A DNA stretch of 64,000 nucleotides from Bilabrum cf. latius (lineage: Eukaryota > Bigyra: Bicosoecida > Bigyra > Bicosoecida). The stretch's first letter is position 1. Each line of letters starts with the position of its first letter. The notes below the pieces were generated by a model. That model did not search any database. It saw only the letters and a list, made by a program, of their open reading frames with translations, and was not told the DNA's origin. Positions 44,478 to 57,500 of the stretch are shown here, one piece after another. A program made the position numbers and the translations under genes. The stretch spans positions 186,001 through 250,000 of the forward strand of contig OZ237741.1 of NCBI GenBank assembly GCA_965178125.1, given 5' to 3'.

Positions 44478-47400
44478 TTATTTGAGGAACAGTTGAGCCA
44501 GTTCCTCCAGCGCAAGAGAGTCGTCCAGTCCGCAGGCCACAAGGTACCTGCACGCAGTGTCGATGCGGCGGGAGGGCCGGTGGCCCTGGGAGCTCATGGA
44601 CATTAGGGAAGGCGCCGTGGTCAGGGTCCGAGCAGTGCTGGGCGCCGACCATGAAGGACGTCTTGGTGCCCCTGAGAAAGGCTGCCTGCTCCTGGTAGTA
44701 GAGGTGCCGAACCGTCCCTGAGGGCCGGCACTGCTGTGGCTCAGCAGCCCCTACCCAGCCGCACCGCCTCCGTTGTCAGGTGCAGTCTGCATTCGCCTCG
44801 AGGCTGGTGGCAGCTGGGGCGAGTGGAGCAGTGAGCTCCCGGTGGATGCAGCCCCGTCGCCGTCAAGAGTGTTGGACCTGCGCCTGCCCCTGCTCCTCCT
44901 CCTGACCGCCTCCTCTTCCTCCCCCGAGGCATCCCCCACAGGCATCCTCTGCCTGGCATGTCCCTCGAAGCTCTCGAACGAACCCGACTTGCCCTCGGGA
45001 CCACCCCCGCTGCCGCCTCGGCTAGGCGATAGCGGTTTCCGTGGCCTCGGTGGAGGGGGTGCCCTCCCACCAGAGTCTGCGCGCTGCCTCCCTTGCGCGA
45101 ATGACACGCGATGGGGGCCGCTCTCCTCTGCGGACGGCCCGATTGGTCCTGTGCTCGGGGTGGCCGTGCTGTCCAAGTCAAGGTCTCCAGACCCGGGCTC
45201 AGATGCGTCAACTTTAGACATGGTATCCGCGGCTGGGCTGTGGTAGCCATGGCTGCGCGTGTCCAGCGCGCTGCTCGAGTCGCTGTCCCCTTCCACAGAG
45301 GACACCATATGCGCTCCCACCTCCGCGTCAAAGCTTGTCTACCGCAGGCCCATCGTACCATTCCCGAAGTACCCGTGTCCCTGTCCACTGGCTCCGCTCC
45401 GGGAATGCATGGCATCATCGCCACCACCGCCGCCGCTGCCATGCCCCGCGATCGCCTGCGAGGTCGAGCCGAGCCTCCTCCTGCTGAGTGACTCGCCCCT
45501 TCTCTCCACGACCGTGCCGAGCGCGGGCGGTCGCTTGCTGCTGCTGCCTACGTGCCCTGCGCTGCGGGAGGGGCCCTTGGGCAGCCTGCCTCCGGCGCTG
45601 CGATCGCTCAGCATGCGCTACGGGGAGGCTGTGCTGCCCGCGGAGCTGTTGCGAGAAAGCCCCGCGATGCCACTTCCCGCCGTCCCGGGCCCGAAAGACG
45701 CCGACGAGTGCGCACTTGGCAGGTCGGCGAGGTAGTTCGTCTTGGCCAACCCGTCGCTGAGCGCCCAGGCCAGGGACCCCGGACCCATGGACCCAGGCCC
45801 AACCATCGAGGAGCCGCCGTGGACGTCTCGCCTCGGCGTCACGTGGCTGAATGCCTGTGATGCCGCGTCGTCTTCAGCCGCCCTCATTTCCCTGGCCGCC
45901 CACGCCCATCTGGAGATAGCCACTTTCATCTCCAGCCTGCGGTCGATCCGGTCCAGCTTGATGATGCCCCTCGTGAAGTTGATCCTCTGCTTGTCCAGCC
46001 GCTGCGTGAACCCAGTGGCGATGATGCCGGAGGGCAGGGTGAACAGACCGATGAGGCACAGGGCGCCCAGAGTGAACAGCGTCTTCCCCACGGGAGTCAC
46101 GGGTGTCACGTCTCCGAACCCCACGGTGGAGAGCGAGATGACCGCCCAGTACCACGCGTGCCACATGTTGCGGATCTTGCTGTTCTCGTCCTTCTCGGCC
46201 AGGAACACGATGGAAGCGAGCATGGACACCGTGAGGACAGAGAGCAAGAAAGCGGTCAGGATCTCCACGTGCTTGTCCCGCACCACGCGGCCAAGCAGCT
46301 TGAGACCTGGGAAGTAGCGGACGAGCTTGAGACCCCGCAGTATGCGCGGCAGGCGGAGCCCATTCGCAGCGGAGCTTACCGCGTACAGGTCGAATAGGGC
46401 CCCGCCCGTCACGCACCACGCTATCGTCGGCGCAATGCTGATGACGTCCACCAATGTCATGGGCTGCATGGCGTACTCCAGCCTCGCCTTCCACTTGACC
46501 TCTCCAAAGCACCTGCACATGACTCCGTCGCAGCAGCACGAGCACATCTCGCTCATTTCCTGGGTCAGCCTAAGGTCCACCGTGCAGGCGTACAGCTGTG
46601 CGCAGTACTCGGCGAGAAACAGCGCCGATGTGACGAGATCGATGATCATGCACGCCAGGCGGATGCGGCTGCTGCCCAGGCTCTCCACCTCGTCCTCGTT
46701 CTGAAGTGTCTCTGTGGCCACACCGGCGCACGACAGCAGTACCAGCAGGAACATGGCCCACCAGACGCGCTTAGTCATCGTGGTGAAGGCCTTTCCCTGG
46801 GTCAGCAGAAAGTACAAGCGTCGCTTCACACGCTTGCGGCGTACGCTCGCGGTACGGGCGTCCCGCGCGCGCAGCAGTGCAATGCCCCTGGAGCCAGCAT
46901 TTCGGACTGGCACGGGCATCTCCCCGTTGGCGGCGCCGTCCAGCATCGACGCCCTCAGGGGGTTAGCATGCATGGAACCCCGCCTGCCACTGGTCGGGCC
47001 CCTGTTCCTCAATCCTACTCCCGCCTGGATGGGCACAGGGGAAATCGGCCCGTCCTCATCGCCATCACCCCCCACCCCGCCTGCTCCTGCCTGCATCGCA
47101 CCCAGCAGCAGGTTTGCCCTTCGCCTCTTGGGTGTCCTTGGCCTGGTCTTGCTGCCGTCCGACCCCGTGGCGGACCCGGTGGCGCTGGTCCCGCTCACGG
47201 ACGCGTCTGCCCTCGCATGAGACCCCCCCATCATCATCTCATCGTGCGTGTCACCATCACCATCACCATCACCATCACCGTCCCCATCGCCCATGGAACG
47301 CTCGCTGTCCACCGAAGCGAGCCGCAGTCGAGGCACAGCGGGCCTCAGCCTAGGGGCAGTGACGCTGTCGGAGCGCTCGCGGGCCCCATGCACTGCGCTG

Positions 47401-48053
47401 ACCAGCGCAGCGTTGTTCCGCACGACCTCTCCCTCGCCGCGCGCTCGCGCGGCGCCAGTTCCGCTACCCTCGCGAGGCTCCTCGCCGGGAGCCTGCCCGC
47501 TGGGTGAGCTGCGTGCGAGCGCGGCTGCAATGTCCGGGCCGATCTGCCCGGTGCCATCAGTGGGGCTGCTTCGCAACTGGGACCATCGTCTGCTCGGCGT
47601 GCGACCGTTTGTCGAGTCTTGCAGCTGCTGCACTGAGACGACTGAGTTTCGAGGCATCGATCGAGTGCTGAGCGACGCTTCCCGCCCGAAGGACTGCATT
47701 TCAAACAGGGAGGGAGGCCTGCGCATTTCACCTCCTTGCTGGTCTACTAATTCCGATCGGTCGGGCCGCGAAGGCCGCTGCGGAGGCGGCGGCCTGCCTT
47801 GCTGCGGCTGGTTGCCTGCGTCAGTGCCGTCCGGGTTCCGGTCGCCGCGTCCGAAATCTTCTCGATCCCTGATTGAAGCGACTTGTCGTCTCTTTGCAAA
47901 CTATCTTGGCAACGATCCAGCTGTGTCCTGCGTCCGGGACCGCCCCCTCTGCTCCTCGAAACTGCTATGCAAGGCGTCCGAACCTGAGCTCTCTCGATGC
48001 TCGCCAAGTCGACCGGAAGCTGCGCTCAAGCGGCCGCTCTCATGCGACAGCAT
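44478..48053 (-). CDS. Voltage-gated potassium channel, six-TM
   Basis: Plasma-membrane K+ channel, at least 1,191 aa from ATG 48053 to TAA 44478. Segments visible in order: S1 VWWAMFLLVLLSCAGVATE, S2 MIIDLVTSALFLAEYCAQLY, S3 MTLVDVISIAPTIAWCV, an S4 with regularly spaced basic residues LPRILRGLKLVRYFPGLKLL, S5 EILTAFLLSVLTVSMLASIV, a pore loop with the selectivity filter STVGFGDVTPVTP, and S6 LGALCLIGLFTLPSGIIATG. Long Ser/Gly/Arg-rich cytoplasmic tails flank the core, with a Gly-Asp repeat at about 47245-47286. TAG occurs at 47901, 45618, 45339 and 44751. The frame stays open to about 48296 without an upstream ATG, so an extra 5' exon is possible. The tetrameric channel belongs to the Kv/KCNQ superfamily; subtype unclear. 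Confidence 0.9.
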
Positions 48054-48576
48054 TCGCCCCCCACGAGATTCCGTTGAGCCTCGCCTGCTGTCGCGTGACG
48101 ACGAACTCCCAAAGCGTCCTAAGCGCTGCTCGGGACGACCGTTTACGTCCACGAAGTCCCGCGTCCCAGCAATACGCAAGGAGCCCCGCCGTCTTCTCTC
48201 TTCCGCTGCAGATAAATAGAACAATGGAATATCAGGGGGCAGCCACTGGGCGAGTTGCAAGGGGCGCAGTGCCACGCAAATATCGCAACTACTCACAGCT
48301 CATCGTTTCGCTATTTAATGCTGGTCCTCCCCAATGGAATCAGTCCAGCATAATCACTACTGGGATGATGAGTTTATGCGGCTCTACTCCAGATGGGTAA
48401 GAGTACACCTCTCGAGGACCGCGAGTGCTGGGTGCAGCCGTCCAGGCGAGATTGCCAGTGGTCGCAAAGGTGACATCCCGATGGCCCCACCAGGTGGGTC
48501 GCACAGAAGACAGATAGATACAACATACCCACTGTTTGAGTCGGAAATCAATGTCACCAATCGACAAGCAAACGTT
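48054..48576. other. Region between K+ channel start and coiled-coil gene 3 end
   Basis: About 520 bases. They likely include the channel promoter or a 5' exon. On the plus strand an ATG at 48225 opens a frame of 58 codons up to a GTAAGAG donor near 48398, and a second frame there reads HNHYWDDEFMRLYSRW. Neither resembles a known family, so no gene is called. Confidence 0.4.
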
Positions 48577-51576
48577 TCAGTCACCCCCGACCTCTCCCTC
48601 CAGCGCCTGCAGTTCTCTTCGCATCGATTCCTCCCGCTCCAGCGCCTCGTCGCGCTCCCGCTCTGCTCGCCGCAGCGCTGCATCCCGCTTGCCCAGCGCC
48701 TCCCGCACCTCCACCTCCAGCTGCGCCACCTCTGACAAGCGCCTGCTCCTCGCCTCCTCTAGCGCCCGCTTCAGCTCCATCTCCTTCTCTTTGGCCTGCG
48801 ATGCCGCCCGCTCCATCGCCTCTCTCGCCTCCTTGGCAGCCAGCTCCACCTCCTTGACCTCCTTCCTGTGCCTCGCCCTCTGCTCCTCAAGTGCATCCCG
48901 ATGCGCCTGCTACTCGCCCTCCGTCTGCTCCCTAGCACCCGCCAGCTGCTTCTCAAGCTCCCTTCTTTCCTTCTCCCACTCGCTGCTGCCCTGCTCACCC
49001 CGGGACCGAGCCCTCTCCAGTTCGCCGCGCAGCTGAGACGCATCCCTCTCCGCGGCGATGGCTCGGTCCTCCGCGGCAGCAGCCTCGGCCCTGACAGCCT
49101 TCAGCTCCTCTTGATGCCTAGCGGCAGCCTTCCCCTTCCTCTCCTCCTCCTCGGCTCTCCAGGACGCCCGCTGCGCGTCCGCCTCAGCCTCCAGACGCCG
49201 AGCCACAGCCCTCACCTGCTCGTCCCTCTCCTGCCGAAGTTCCGCAAGCAGGGCGCCGCGCATCGCATCCCGCTCCCTCGCGACCAGCTCCCGCGCCTCT
49301 GTCCCGGCCTGCTGCCTCGCCCCCTCCAGCGCGGTTCTGAGCTCACGCTCCGCCCGGTCGTCTCTCGCCTTGGACCGCTCCAGCGCCTCCGTCACCTGCG
49401 CACGAAGCGCCGCGTTCGCCCGGTCCGCCTCCGCCCGCACGGCTGCCAGCTCCCTGGCGTGCGCCTCGGATGCCTCCCTGCGCGCCGCCGCGGCCCTCCG
49501 CTCCGTCTCCTCCAGCTCGGCGCGGGCCCTCCGCTGGGCCTGCCTCAGCTCCTCGTCCGACTCCACGCGGGCCTTGCGGATCTCCTCGTCCGCGCGGCGC
49601 CGCTCCTCCGCGGCAGCTTGTTCCCTGGCGGTCCTGAGTTCCGCAGCGTGCGCCGCCTTGGTTTCAGCGTCCCTGACTCCCTCCGCGTTGCCCACCAGCT
49701 GCCTCCGTAGCCTCTGCTCCAGCGACCGCATCTCGTCCTCTGCCGCCATGCGCAGCCTCCTCACCTCGGAGGCGTGTTTGGCCACCAGCCTGCGGACCTC
49801 TGGCTCAATGGCGCGGGCCGTGCGCTCCTCCACCCTGGACTCGTGTTCCCTGGCCCATTCCTCCTTCCTCTTCTTCTCGCCCGCGTCCCATTCCGCCCTC
49901 ACGCGCTGCAGCTCCTGCCGGTGCCTGGCCTGCGCGTCCTCCAGCGCGCGAGCGCCTTGTTCCCTGGCTGCCTTGGCCTCTTGTTCGGCGCCTGCGGCCC
50001 GCTCTTGCAGAGCTTTCTTGTCTCCCAGCAGCCGATCCACAAAGGCGAGCTAGCGGCTGGCAGCTGCCTCCAGCTCGGCCCTCTGCTGCTGCAGCCTCTG
50101 CTGCCCCTGCGCCTCCAGCTGTTCCTTTTGCCTCTCCTTCTCTTTCCGAGCTTCGGACAGCTGCTACCTGGCGATGGCCGCCTGCCGCTTGGCTGCCTTG
50201 AGCTCGTCGTTGAGCGCCCTCACCCTGGCCTTGACACCAGAGAGCAAGGAGGCCCCCGCAGCGGCGGCCCCTCGGGAGTTGTGCCCCGCCTGCCCCATTG
50301 GCGTGCTGTTGCGGCTGCTTCCACCCCTGGAGCGCGCACCTGACCCCTGTGGGGTGCCACCCCTCGACCCAACGCCCGCAGTTCCTGCACCTGCAGCCCC
50401 GCCACTAGCACCAGCTCCAGAGGAAGACGAGGCATGGGGCGCTGGTGCTGGTGAGCGTGCAGGCAGGGGGCCGGGAGCTCGAGCACTTGATAGATCGTGA
50501 CCTCTGCTTGTTCCCTGTCCCTGCAGCGCTCCCTGGGACAGAACCTCCTCCTCCTTCTCCTCCTCCTCCTCCTCCTCCTCGACTGCTCCCCCGCTTCCTG
50601 CGCCCCTGACTCCAAGCACACCCCCGGCCCTGCCACCCTACCCCAACCCCCGTGGCTTAAATCCGACCGTCTCGCTGCCTCCCTGCTCGATGCCACTTTG
50701 GCCACCCTTCTATCCCCCACCAACGGGGGCCCGCAGCAGCGCCCTCAGCCCAGCCGCTCGCTTGGAGGCGGGGGAGAGCAGGGGCGAAGGGGGCCGACGG
50801 GGGGCAGGGGCCAGCTGGGAGGGGGGCGGCGTGGTGGCCCGGGCCTTGGGCCTGGGCTTTGGGCTGTAGGTACTGGGTGGTATGGTCTTGCCGCCAGTCT
50901 CTAGCGATTCGAGAGACTTGCCGGGAGCATCGACAAGGTCAGCTCTCTCAGGTGTCCCCTCTGCCACTTGGCTAGTGCCAGCGCGACTGCGTCCGTTCGG
51001 GGACTCGTCCGTTCTTTCAGTATATGTATCGCTGGTCCGCGTGTCGCTGCTGGTGCCCTTGCCTTCCGTCGCATTTTCCCCTCCACGGGCTGCTGCTTGC
51101 TCGCCTGGGTCCATGGAGGATGCGTCGGATGCGTCTATGGGCCGCTGTCCCACTGGCGCGTCAGCTGCAGGGGCTGTTTCCGATGCAGTCGACGCGGACG
51201 CACCGCCTTGCCTGCTCGCCGGGCTGTATTCATGAGCCGATGCTCGTGCCCCGGATCTATCGGCGCTGCTCTGCGACGGGGACGGCGCTGTGGGGCTTGG
51301 CGACGCCGGAGCCATGTCGGCTGCTGCGCCGCTGCTCACTCCGCTAGAACTTTGTGGACTGGACCTTTTCATGCCAGACCCGCTTGAAAATGATGATTGC
51401 GAATGGTTCGGTCTATCGGACGACGCTGCGTTCCACCTTGACGGCGACTCATCATGCCCAGTTGAGCCGGAAGCGCCTGCGCTGCTACCAGCACCGCGGC
51501 TGCGCTATCCTTGAGCGGTACGATGCTGCGCTCCCTTGAGCGATCCGCGTGTTTGTGCAATACTCGTATTGGACAT
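48577..51576 (-). CDS. Coiled-coil protein 3
   Basis: Single-exon 999-aa protein from ATG 51576 (MSNTSIAQTRGSLK) to TGA 48577. The first third is Ser/Pro/Gly-rich and disordered, with an acidic run of eight Glu near 50560. The rest is charged coiled coil: ALNDELKAAKRQAAIARQQ, LGDKKALQERAAGAEQEAK, and EVAQLEVEVREALGKRD. TAG codons at 51505, 50710, 50638, 50164, 50050 and 48910 all fall in the same frame and stand within heptad sequence rich in CAG-encoded Gln. No family is recognised; architecture fits a centriolar, basal-body or vesicle-tethering scaffold. The complementary strand is also open over 200 codons, but that is a GC shadow. Confidence 0.8.
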
Positions 51577-52352
51577 GTTTGGATGGTTCCCATTCTATTT
51601 CGTTCCTGGCAGCGTTGGGGGCTGTGCCTGCTTGTGTTCGTGGGTAGTAGCCTGGTCGCTACGTCGCTTAGGCTGAGAGCTGCCACTTTCCCCGCGTTTT
51701 CTACTTGGAGAAGTCCTTTTTGGGATGCTAGTATCGACATCCATTGCTAGCAGGCGCTGGATTTCTGCCCGCTTGCTGGCCTGCGTGCGATTAATCGGTA
51801 TGAGGTCACGTTGCGATGAATCGGTCGACGAATTTGAAAGAGGCGATTTATAACAGAGACTTATGAACGCACTAGAAACTACCGCCTCAAAGCAGCCTTA
51901 TCCGCCATCGTTACGGCGACAAGAAATGCAACGACGATAAACGAGACACGTTCGAACCAGGAGCACGCTACAATAAAACTGAGCAACATTTGGTACAACG
52001 CTGGATTGCACACGTACCAGCGCACAGTATTCGTACGAACTGCGTTTTGGTTTGGTTTTGTGTCTGTGCCATCGCTTGTGTGTCCAGTTTCTTGCCCGAC
52101 TGAGGGACAAATTCCTGTGCTTGCTGCCCAGCTCCAATCATGAGCGATCCATTTGGACGAGGAAGGAAAGACGATGAGAAGTGAGTCACCCCCATCCAGA
52201 TATACTATTATTGTACCATCGTCCACGAGCAGCTGCTTCAACCGCCCGACAAAAAAGCAAGCACGCGGCTTGCCTACCTGATTCTCGCCGAGCCAACTCG
52301 CAGGAAACAAAGAGCTAAGCTTGGGGCCGGTAGTGGACAGAGGCGACGATTC
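51577..52352. other. Divergent intergenic region, coiled-coil gene 3 / RPC4
   Basis: About 780 AT-richer bases upstream of two divergent genes. A minus-strand open frame occupies much of it and is listed separately with low confidence. Promoters of both flanking genes should lie here. Confidence 0.5.
51860..52310 (-). CDS. Possible small membrane protein, uncertain
   Basis: A minus-strand frame of about 150 codons ends at TAA 51860 after one in-frame TAG (51879-51881). Its C-terminal part contains a hydrophobic stretch, LLSFIVACSWF to SFIVVAFLVAV, then the basic end MADKAALRR. There is no in-frame ATG at the 5' end, although a nearby ATG in another frame starts a leader-like peptide (MNRRLCPLPAPSLALCF) before a GTAGGC donor. 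The splice phases I tried do not join cleanly. It may be a real gene with an unresolved first exon, or chance. Confidence 0.25.
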
Positions 52353-54461
52353 ATGCCGAGGCCCTAGCGCCCACCGGCTTAGGCTGCGTAGGAAGCGTCC
52401 GGTTCTTCGGGATCCGCTGGTAGGTCTGGTGCTAGGGGCCGCGGAGGCTCCCGGGATAGGGGCCGAGGCCGAGGCCGGGGCAGGGGCCGCGGGGGCGGCT
52501 TCGCGGAAGCTCGGGCACTGCTATCGCAGGCAACTCCCGCCTTTACAGCGAAGGGTGCCGGCGCCGGAGTGGGTGGCGTGGTTCCCAGCACGACAGGCAC
52601 GGCGCCGAACCCTCGGCTGGCCCCCATCGTGAGGGGCTCCTCCTCAGGTGGCAGGCAGGGGGGCTCTTCTTCCTCGTCTGCGAGCGGCGACAAGAAGGAC
52701 GGGTCCAAGGGGATGCCTTTCTCTGAGGATGCCAGCCTGGACCAGCTGGTGCGGGCGCGCAAGAGTTCCACCGCGAGTGGGGGGGGGGCCTCCCGCGGCA
52801 GCAGGGGAAGCAGCGGGGGGCGGGCGCGGGGCAAGGGCAGCAAGCGAGCGGCTGCACTCGGGATGGATGACAGCGACAGCGACGGGTCCGATCTGCGCAT
52901 GCCGGGAGAGGGCGGGGCAGGACCGGGGGCCGCCGAGATGGATGGCGAGCAGTAGGCTGCGGGGGCGGGGGCGGCGCCCAGGGAACAGCTGCCCCCCTGG
53001 CCCCCGGAGTTTGACCCCAGTGGAACCGACACGCACGTCCCCCTGTCCCTCCCGTTTTATCCAGGCAGGGACGCGCTGGAGAGGGCGAGGGTGCAAGGCC
53101 TCGCTCCCATCGGCACTGGGGGTGCGGGTGCACCGGCAGGAGCGGGTGCGGGTGCGGGTGCGGGCGCGGGCGGGCGGGCGGATTCGGGACCGCCGCTGGG
53201 CTCCAGGCCCGGGGCCGCCTTCGGGCGGACCATCTCTGCCAGCAGCGGATTCTCGGGGTCCTCCATCCCAGGCGGAGGTTCCGCATCCGGCGGTGCCGCG
53301 CAGCTGGCCCCGCCGGGCATGCGCGCCCGCAGCTCTAGCGTAAGTAGCGTGACCTCTGTGGCCTCCCACCGGGCAGAGTCGCTCAAGTCCGAGGCCGCGA
53401 GGCTGGCCATCCAAGGGAATGTCCCGGCGGCCACGGCCTTTTCCGCGGCAGCGTCAGCGGCGGCCCGCAGCGCCGGCGCGGCCCCTTCTCTGCCCGCACC
53501 CACCCACCTTGCCGACAGGCTGAGGGTGGCCGCGGGTCTGGCCAGGCGCACAGGCAAGACCCTGCACCGGGCCGAAACTGCCGCCCTCCTCAGCCAAAGA
53601 GGTTCCGCACGCGCCGCGGCGAGTGCGCGGCGCCCTGGTTCCGCGACGGACGGAACCCCTGGCCCGGAGCACCTGGACCGCAAGGTGTCGGACCCGTCGA
53701 CCTTCCCCCTTGACGAGGTCCCCTTGTTCCTCATGCAGCTGCCCACCAGGCTGCCCATGAGGTCGCCGGACTCGTCGGGGATGGGCGCGCAGGGTCAGGG
53801 GCAGGGGCAGGAAGCCTCGGCCCGGGCCGAGACCCAGGACGAGGCGCAGAAACGCGTGTCGGAGCGGCTGGCAGCGCAGCACAGCGCGCCGGGAGGGGTG
53901 GGGGATGGGCTGCGGGGCCTGGAGCCGGGGAGGGTGGGTAAGCTGCAGCTGCACCGGAGCGGCAAGGTGACCCTGAAGATCGGATCGGTTGTTCTCCAAG
54001 TGTCGGAGGGGGCTGGGATGCGGTCCGCGTGGGAGGCAGTGGTGCTGGGGCCCGAGGGAGCTGTAAAGGACGGGAAAGTGGGAAAGGGGAAGGGCAGCAG
54101 CAAGGGAAAGCACAGCCTCGAGGCGATTGCGCGGCGCCAGGCCAAGGCAGACGCGGCTGCGGAGGCCATGCTGGGAGGAGGGGGTGGTGCCATGGCCGAC
54201 TCCAGCGAGGACGAAGAGGACGAGGAAGCAGCCGCCGCAATCGCTGCGGCGCAGGATGACGAGGATGATGAGGAGGAGAAGCTCCGGTACATGCGACTTG
54301 GTGCGGTGAGCGGCCGATTGGTCGCGAGTTTGGACGTGGACAGCATGCTGCCCCAGTGGCTGAGATCCAGGGATAGGCAGGAGGAGGCCGTGGCCATGCA
54401 GGCGGCCACGCGCATCGCCGCCGCGAATTCGGCGGCGCAGGTGGCTGCCCCCTTTGTATAA
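52353..54461 (+). CDS. POLR3D: RNA polymerase III subunit RPC4
   Basis: Subunit of the RPC4-RPC5 (C53-C37) heterodimer that acts in Pol III initiation and termination; 702 aa, single exon, stop TAA. The start ATG 52353 is followed by three TAG codons within the first thirteen (52365, 52380 and 52389), then an Arg-Gly run (RDRGRGRGRGRGRG) typical of RPC4 N-termini, and a fourth TAG at 52953. The C-terminal family region is recognisable: DEVPLFLMQLPTRLP, GRVGKLQLHRSGKVTLKIG, and LRYMRLGAVSGRLVASLDVD. With the standard code the N-terminus would be lost. The spacer to PRP3 is only 133 bases, on the same strand. Confidence 0.88.
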
Positions 54462-54594
54462 ATAAGTTAGATTCGTACGTCCCACCCAAGAATTTGATTC
54501 CTTCGTACTGGCAATGAATGAACGTTCGTAGAACCACGGATCGACTGCTCGCAGGCTTTAGCTTTACACGAATCGGAGCCAGCTCTGAGACAGC

Positions 54595-57500
54595 ATGCCG
54601 GCGACCACCCGGAAAAGGCGCCGGGAGAGTATTGATGAAGAAGCTGCGCAAGGCCAAGACATTCAAGCGGCCGGCTCGGCGTCCTCTTCTGGTGCATCCC
54701 ATGGAGGCCCCAAAGAGGACCCAGCTGCGAAGAAGCGCAGAGTAGAAAGCACCGGCAAAGGGGCCGCGGCGCTTGCTAAAGCAAAGGCAATGGCTGCCGC
54801 AAAGGCTAAGGCAGCTGCCAAGGCTAAAGCTATGGCGGCTGCCAAGGCCAAGGCCGCGGCCGCCAAGGCTGCCACAGCCAGCAAGGCAGCTGTGCCGGCA
54901 CCAGCAGCGGCAGGGCCAGGCGAAACTGCAGCTAGCCTGTCACTTGGAGGCATTTCGGCTGCGGGAGCAGCAGCAGCAGTGGCGCAGCAGCTCGGGATGT
55001 CATCCGGTGCGGCGGCCGCCGTAGAGGATGCTGCGGAGCGCCGCCGTCGGAACGCCGCGAAGCGCTCCGTTCTGCTTCCGGACGACAGCCAGCAGCGGCG
55101 TCGAAAGGGAGGCGTAGTGGAGCGCGCCGAACGAGCGGCCCGGCGGCGTGGCCCAAATCCTTACCTGGCGCACGAGGACGAGGAGGCTGGTACCCGCGGA
55201 GAGCGAGCAGCCGAGCAGAGCGAAAGCCAGGCAGCCAGCAAAGGGGACGGAGGCAAGCAAGGAGGCGGCGGTGTGCTGGATCTGATCGATTTGGGCGAGC
55301 AGGGCGAGCAGGCCGACGCGGAGCAGCTCATCCCCGGCGTGGACCCCCGGCTGCAGGGCGGAGCAGCTGCTTCGAGCAGGAGGCGAGCACGGCTGCTCGC
55401 CCGCGGGGCCTTTGGCGGCCGCAAGACGGACTGGGAGAAGGAGGGGCAGGAGCTCAGGCAGAAGCTGGCGGAAAGGGCGGACGCTCGAAGGCAGCAGGCG
55501 GCGGTTGGATCGGGCATCAACCCGGAGATGCACAGGGCGGACGACCTGGCGCTCTCCGGCGGAACCGACGGCGCCGCGCAGCGGAACACCCCGTTCGCCC
55601 GGGCCGTCGCCGAGGCGGCCGCCCGGCTTTCCGGCTCCGAGTTCTCGTGGCTGGAGGATTCGGAATCGGGTGCCGCGGGCAGGGAGCATGCCGCCGCCGT
55701 GGCAGCCGAGCTGCCGCTGGCCTCACGCCGGCTGCCGCTGGCAGGCAGGCTCGCCAAATCGGAGGGCGATCTAGCGGGCGGCAAGCCTCGGGGTGGTGAC
55801 CCCGCCGCAGGGGGTGCCGCGGGGGGTGTCCCCAGGGTGGGGGTGGAGTGGTGGGATGATGCCCTTCTTAACCCCCGCCTGAGGAAGGCCAGGACGGAGG
55901 CGAGGAAGGCGAGAGCGAGCGCGGGATCGATTCCCGGTGCGGAGTACTCGCAGGCATTTTTTGGGGAGGAGGAAGCTCCAGCTGCGGCGCTGGGCGATGG
56001 GGGTGCAGGGGCTCCCACGTGGCTGGGGGGACTGAGCCTACCCGGAGCGGCTGCTGCGGCGGCCATCTGGACGGGGCAGGCCGGGGTGGGGGTGTCGGCG
56101 CAAGAGCAGATGGGCGAGGGCGAGGGCGAGGGCGAGGGTGAGGAGGGCGAGGAGGAGGTGGATGGGACTGGCAACGGTGCCGCGCGCATGGAAGACGGCG
56201 ATGACAGCGATAGTGGGAGCGGGTCCGACTCGGAGTCAGAAAGTGGGGCCGACCCGTCCTCCGGCGAGTCGGGCGGCGGCGTCGCTCCGGAGCACCTGCT
56301 CGGTGCTCGCCTTCCCCGGCGCACCGGCGCGCTGCTGGAGCGCGCGCTGGAGTTCTGGAAGCTCCGCATGCGCACCTTTGATCTGATCCAGCACCCGCCC
56401 ATGGTCAAAGCGGCGGCCGCTGCGCAGGCCTCCGGCCTGTCAGGCGGAGTAGCAGCCCTGCAGCACCCACCCGAGTACAAGCTGCGCAAGACCAAGGAGG
56501 AGAGGCGCAAGGCCAGGAAGCAGGCAAGGGCCGCCAAGAGGGAAGAGACCCGCATGCTGCTCAAGCTGGGCGTGGTCAAGCCCCCGGATCCTAAGCTAAA
56601 GCTCTCCAACTTCATGCGTGTGCTGCAGCAGGACGCCTACCTGGACCCCACCGCGGCAGAGGCCCGGGCGAGGGCGCAGATGCAGAGCAGGCACGAAGCA
56701 CACATGGCCGCCAATGAGGCGAGGAGGGTGACCCCAGCGGAGAGGAGGGAGAAGAAGAGGAGAAAGTTCCTCGTGCTCAAGCAGGGCGACAGCCTGCAGC
56801 GGGTGGCTGTGAGGCTGCCCGCGCTGGCGCACCCAAAGCACAGGTTTAAGCTCGACGCGAGTGCCAGGCAGTGCGGCGTGGGTGGCGTCTGTCTCATGGT
56901 GCACGGGTGGGTGGGGAAGAGAGGAACCAACCAGGAATCGGAATCAGGGAGCTCGGGGCAGGCGGCCATGGAGGACGGCGATGGCGCGGATGGCGCTGCT
57001 GCTGCTACTTCCGGGGGCTAGCCACAGTCGCAGGGAACAACGGGCGAGACCCGGCCGGTGGGAGCCGCCGTGCTCGTGGTAGCAGAGGGCACCCCCCAGG
57101 GGATCACCAAGTTCGTGAACGTTCTTCGGAACCAGGTGGACTGGGCCATGGGGCTGCGGGCGCTGGAGCGATTGGGCCAGCACGCCGCCGTGCACGGCCG
57201 GCGGATCCGGCGAACAGCAGGCAGCGGCGAGGACGACGACGGTGGGGATGATAGACAAAGAGAAGGCGGTGATGAGGCAGGAGAAGGGGGCGCGGGTGAC
57301 GACGCGGCAAGGCCCGGCGATGGCCTGCTGGTGGAGCTGACCCCAGCTGCCCTCGGGGGCGGGCCAGGCTAGGCCGAGGGGAGCCTTGGGGGGGGCGGTC
57401 CCCTGGTGGGGGGCGATGCCGAGGGGATGGATCTGCTGGGCGATCTCGCGGGTCTCGGGGGGAACAGTGGGGCTGGTGGGTCGTCTTCCTCGTCGTCGTC

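Noticed and set aside
48225-48398. Small plus-strand gene beginning at ATG 48225
   Set aside because: Short, no homology recognised, no clear second exon, and it overlaps the likely promoter of the channel gene.
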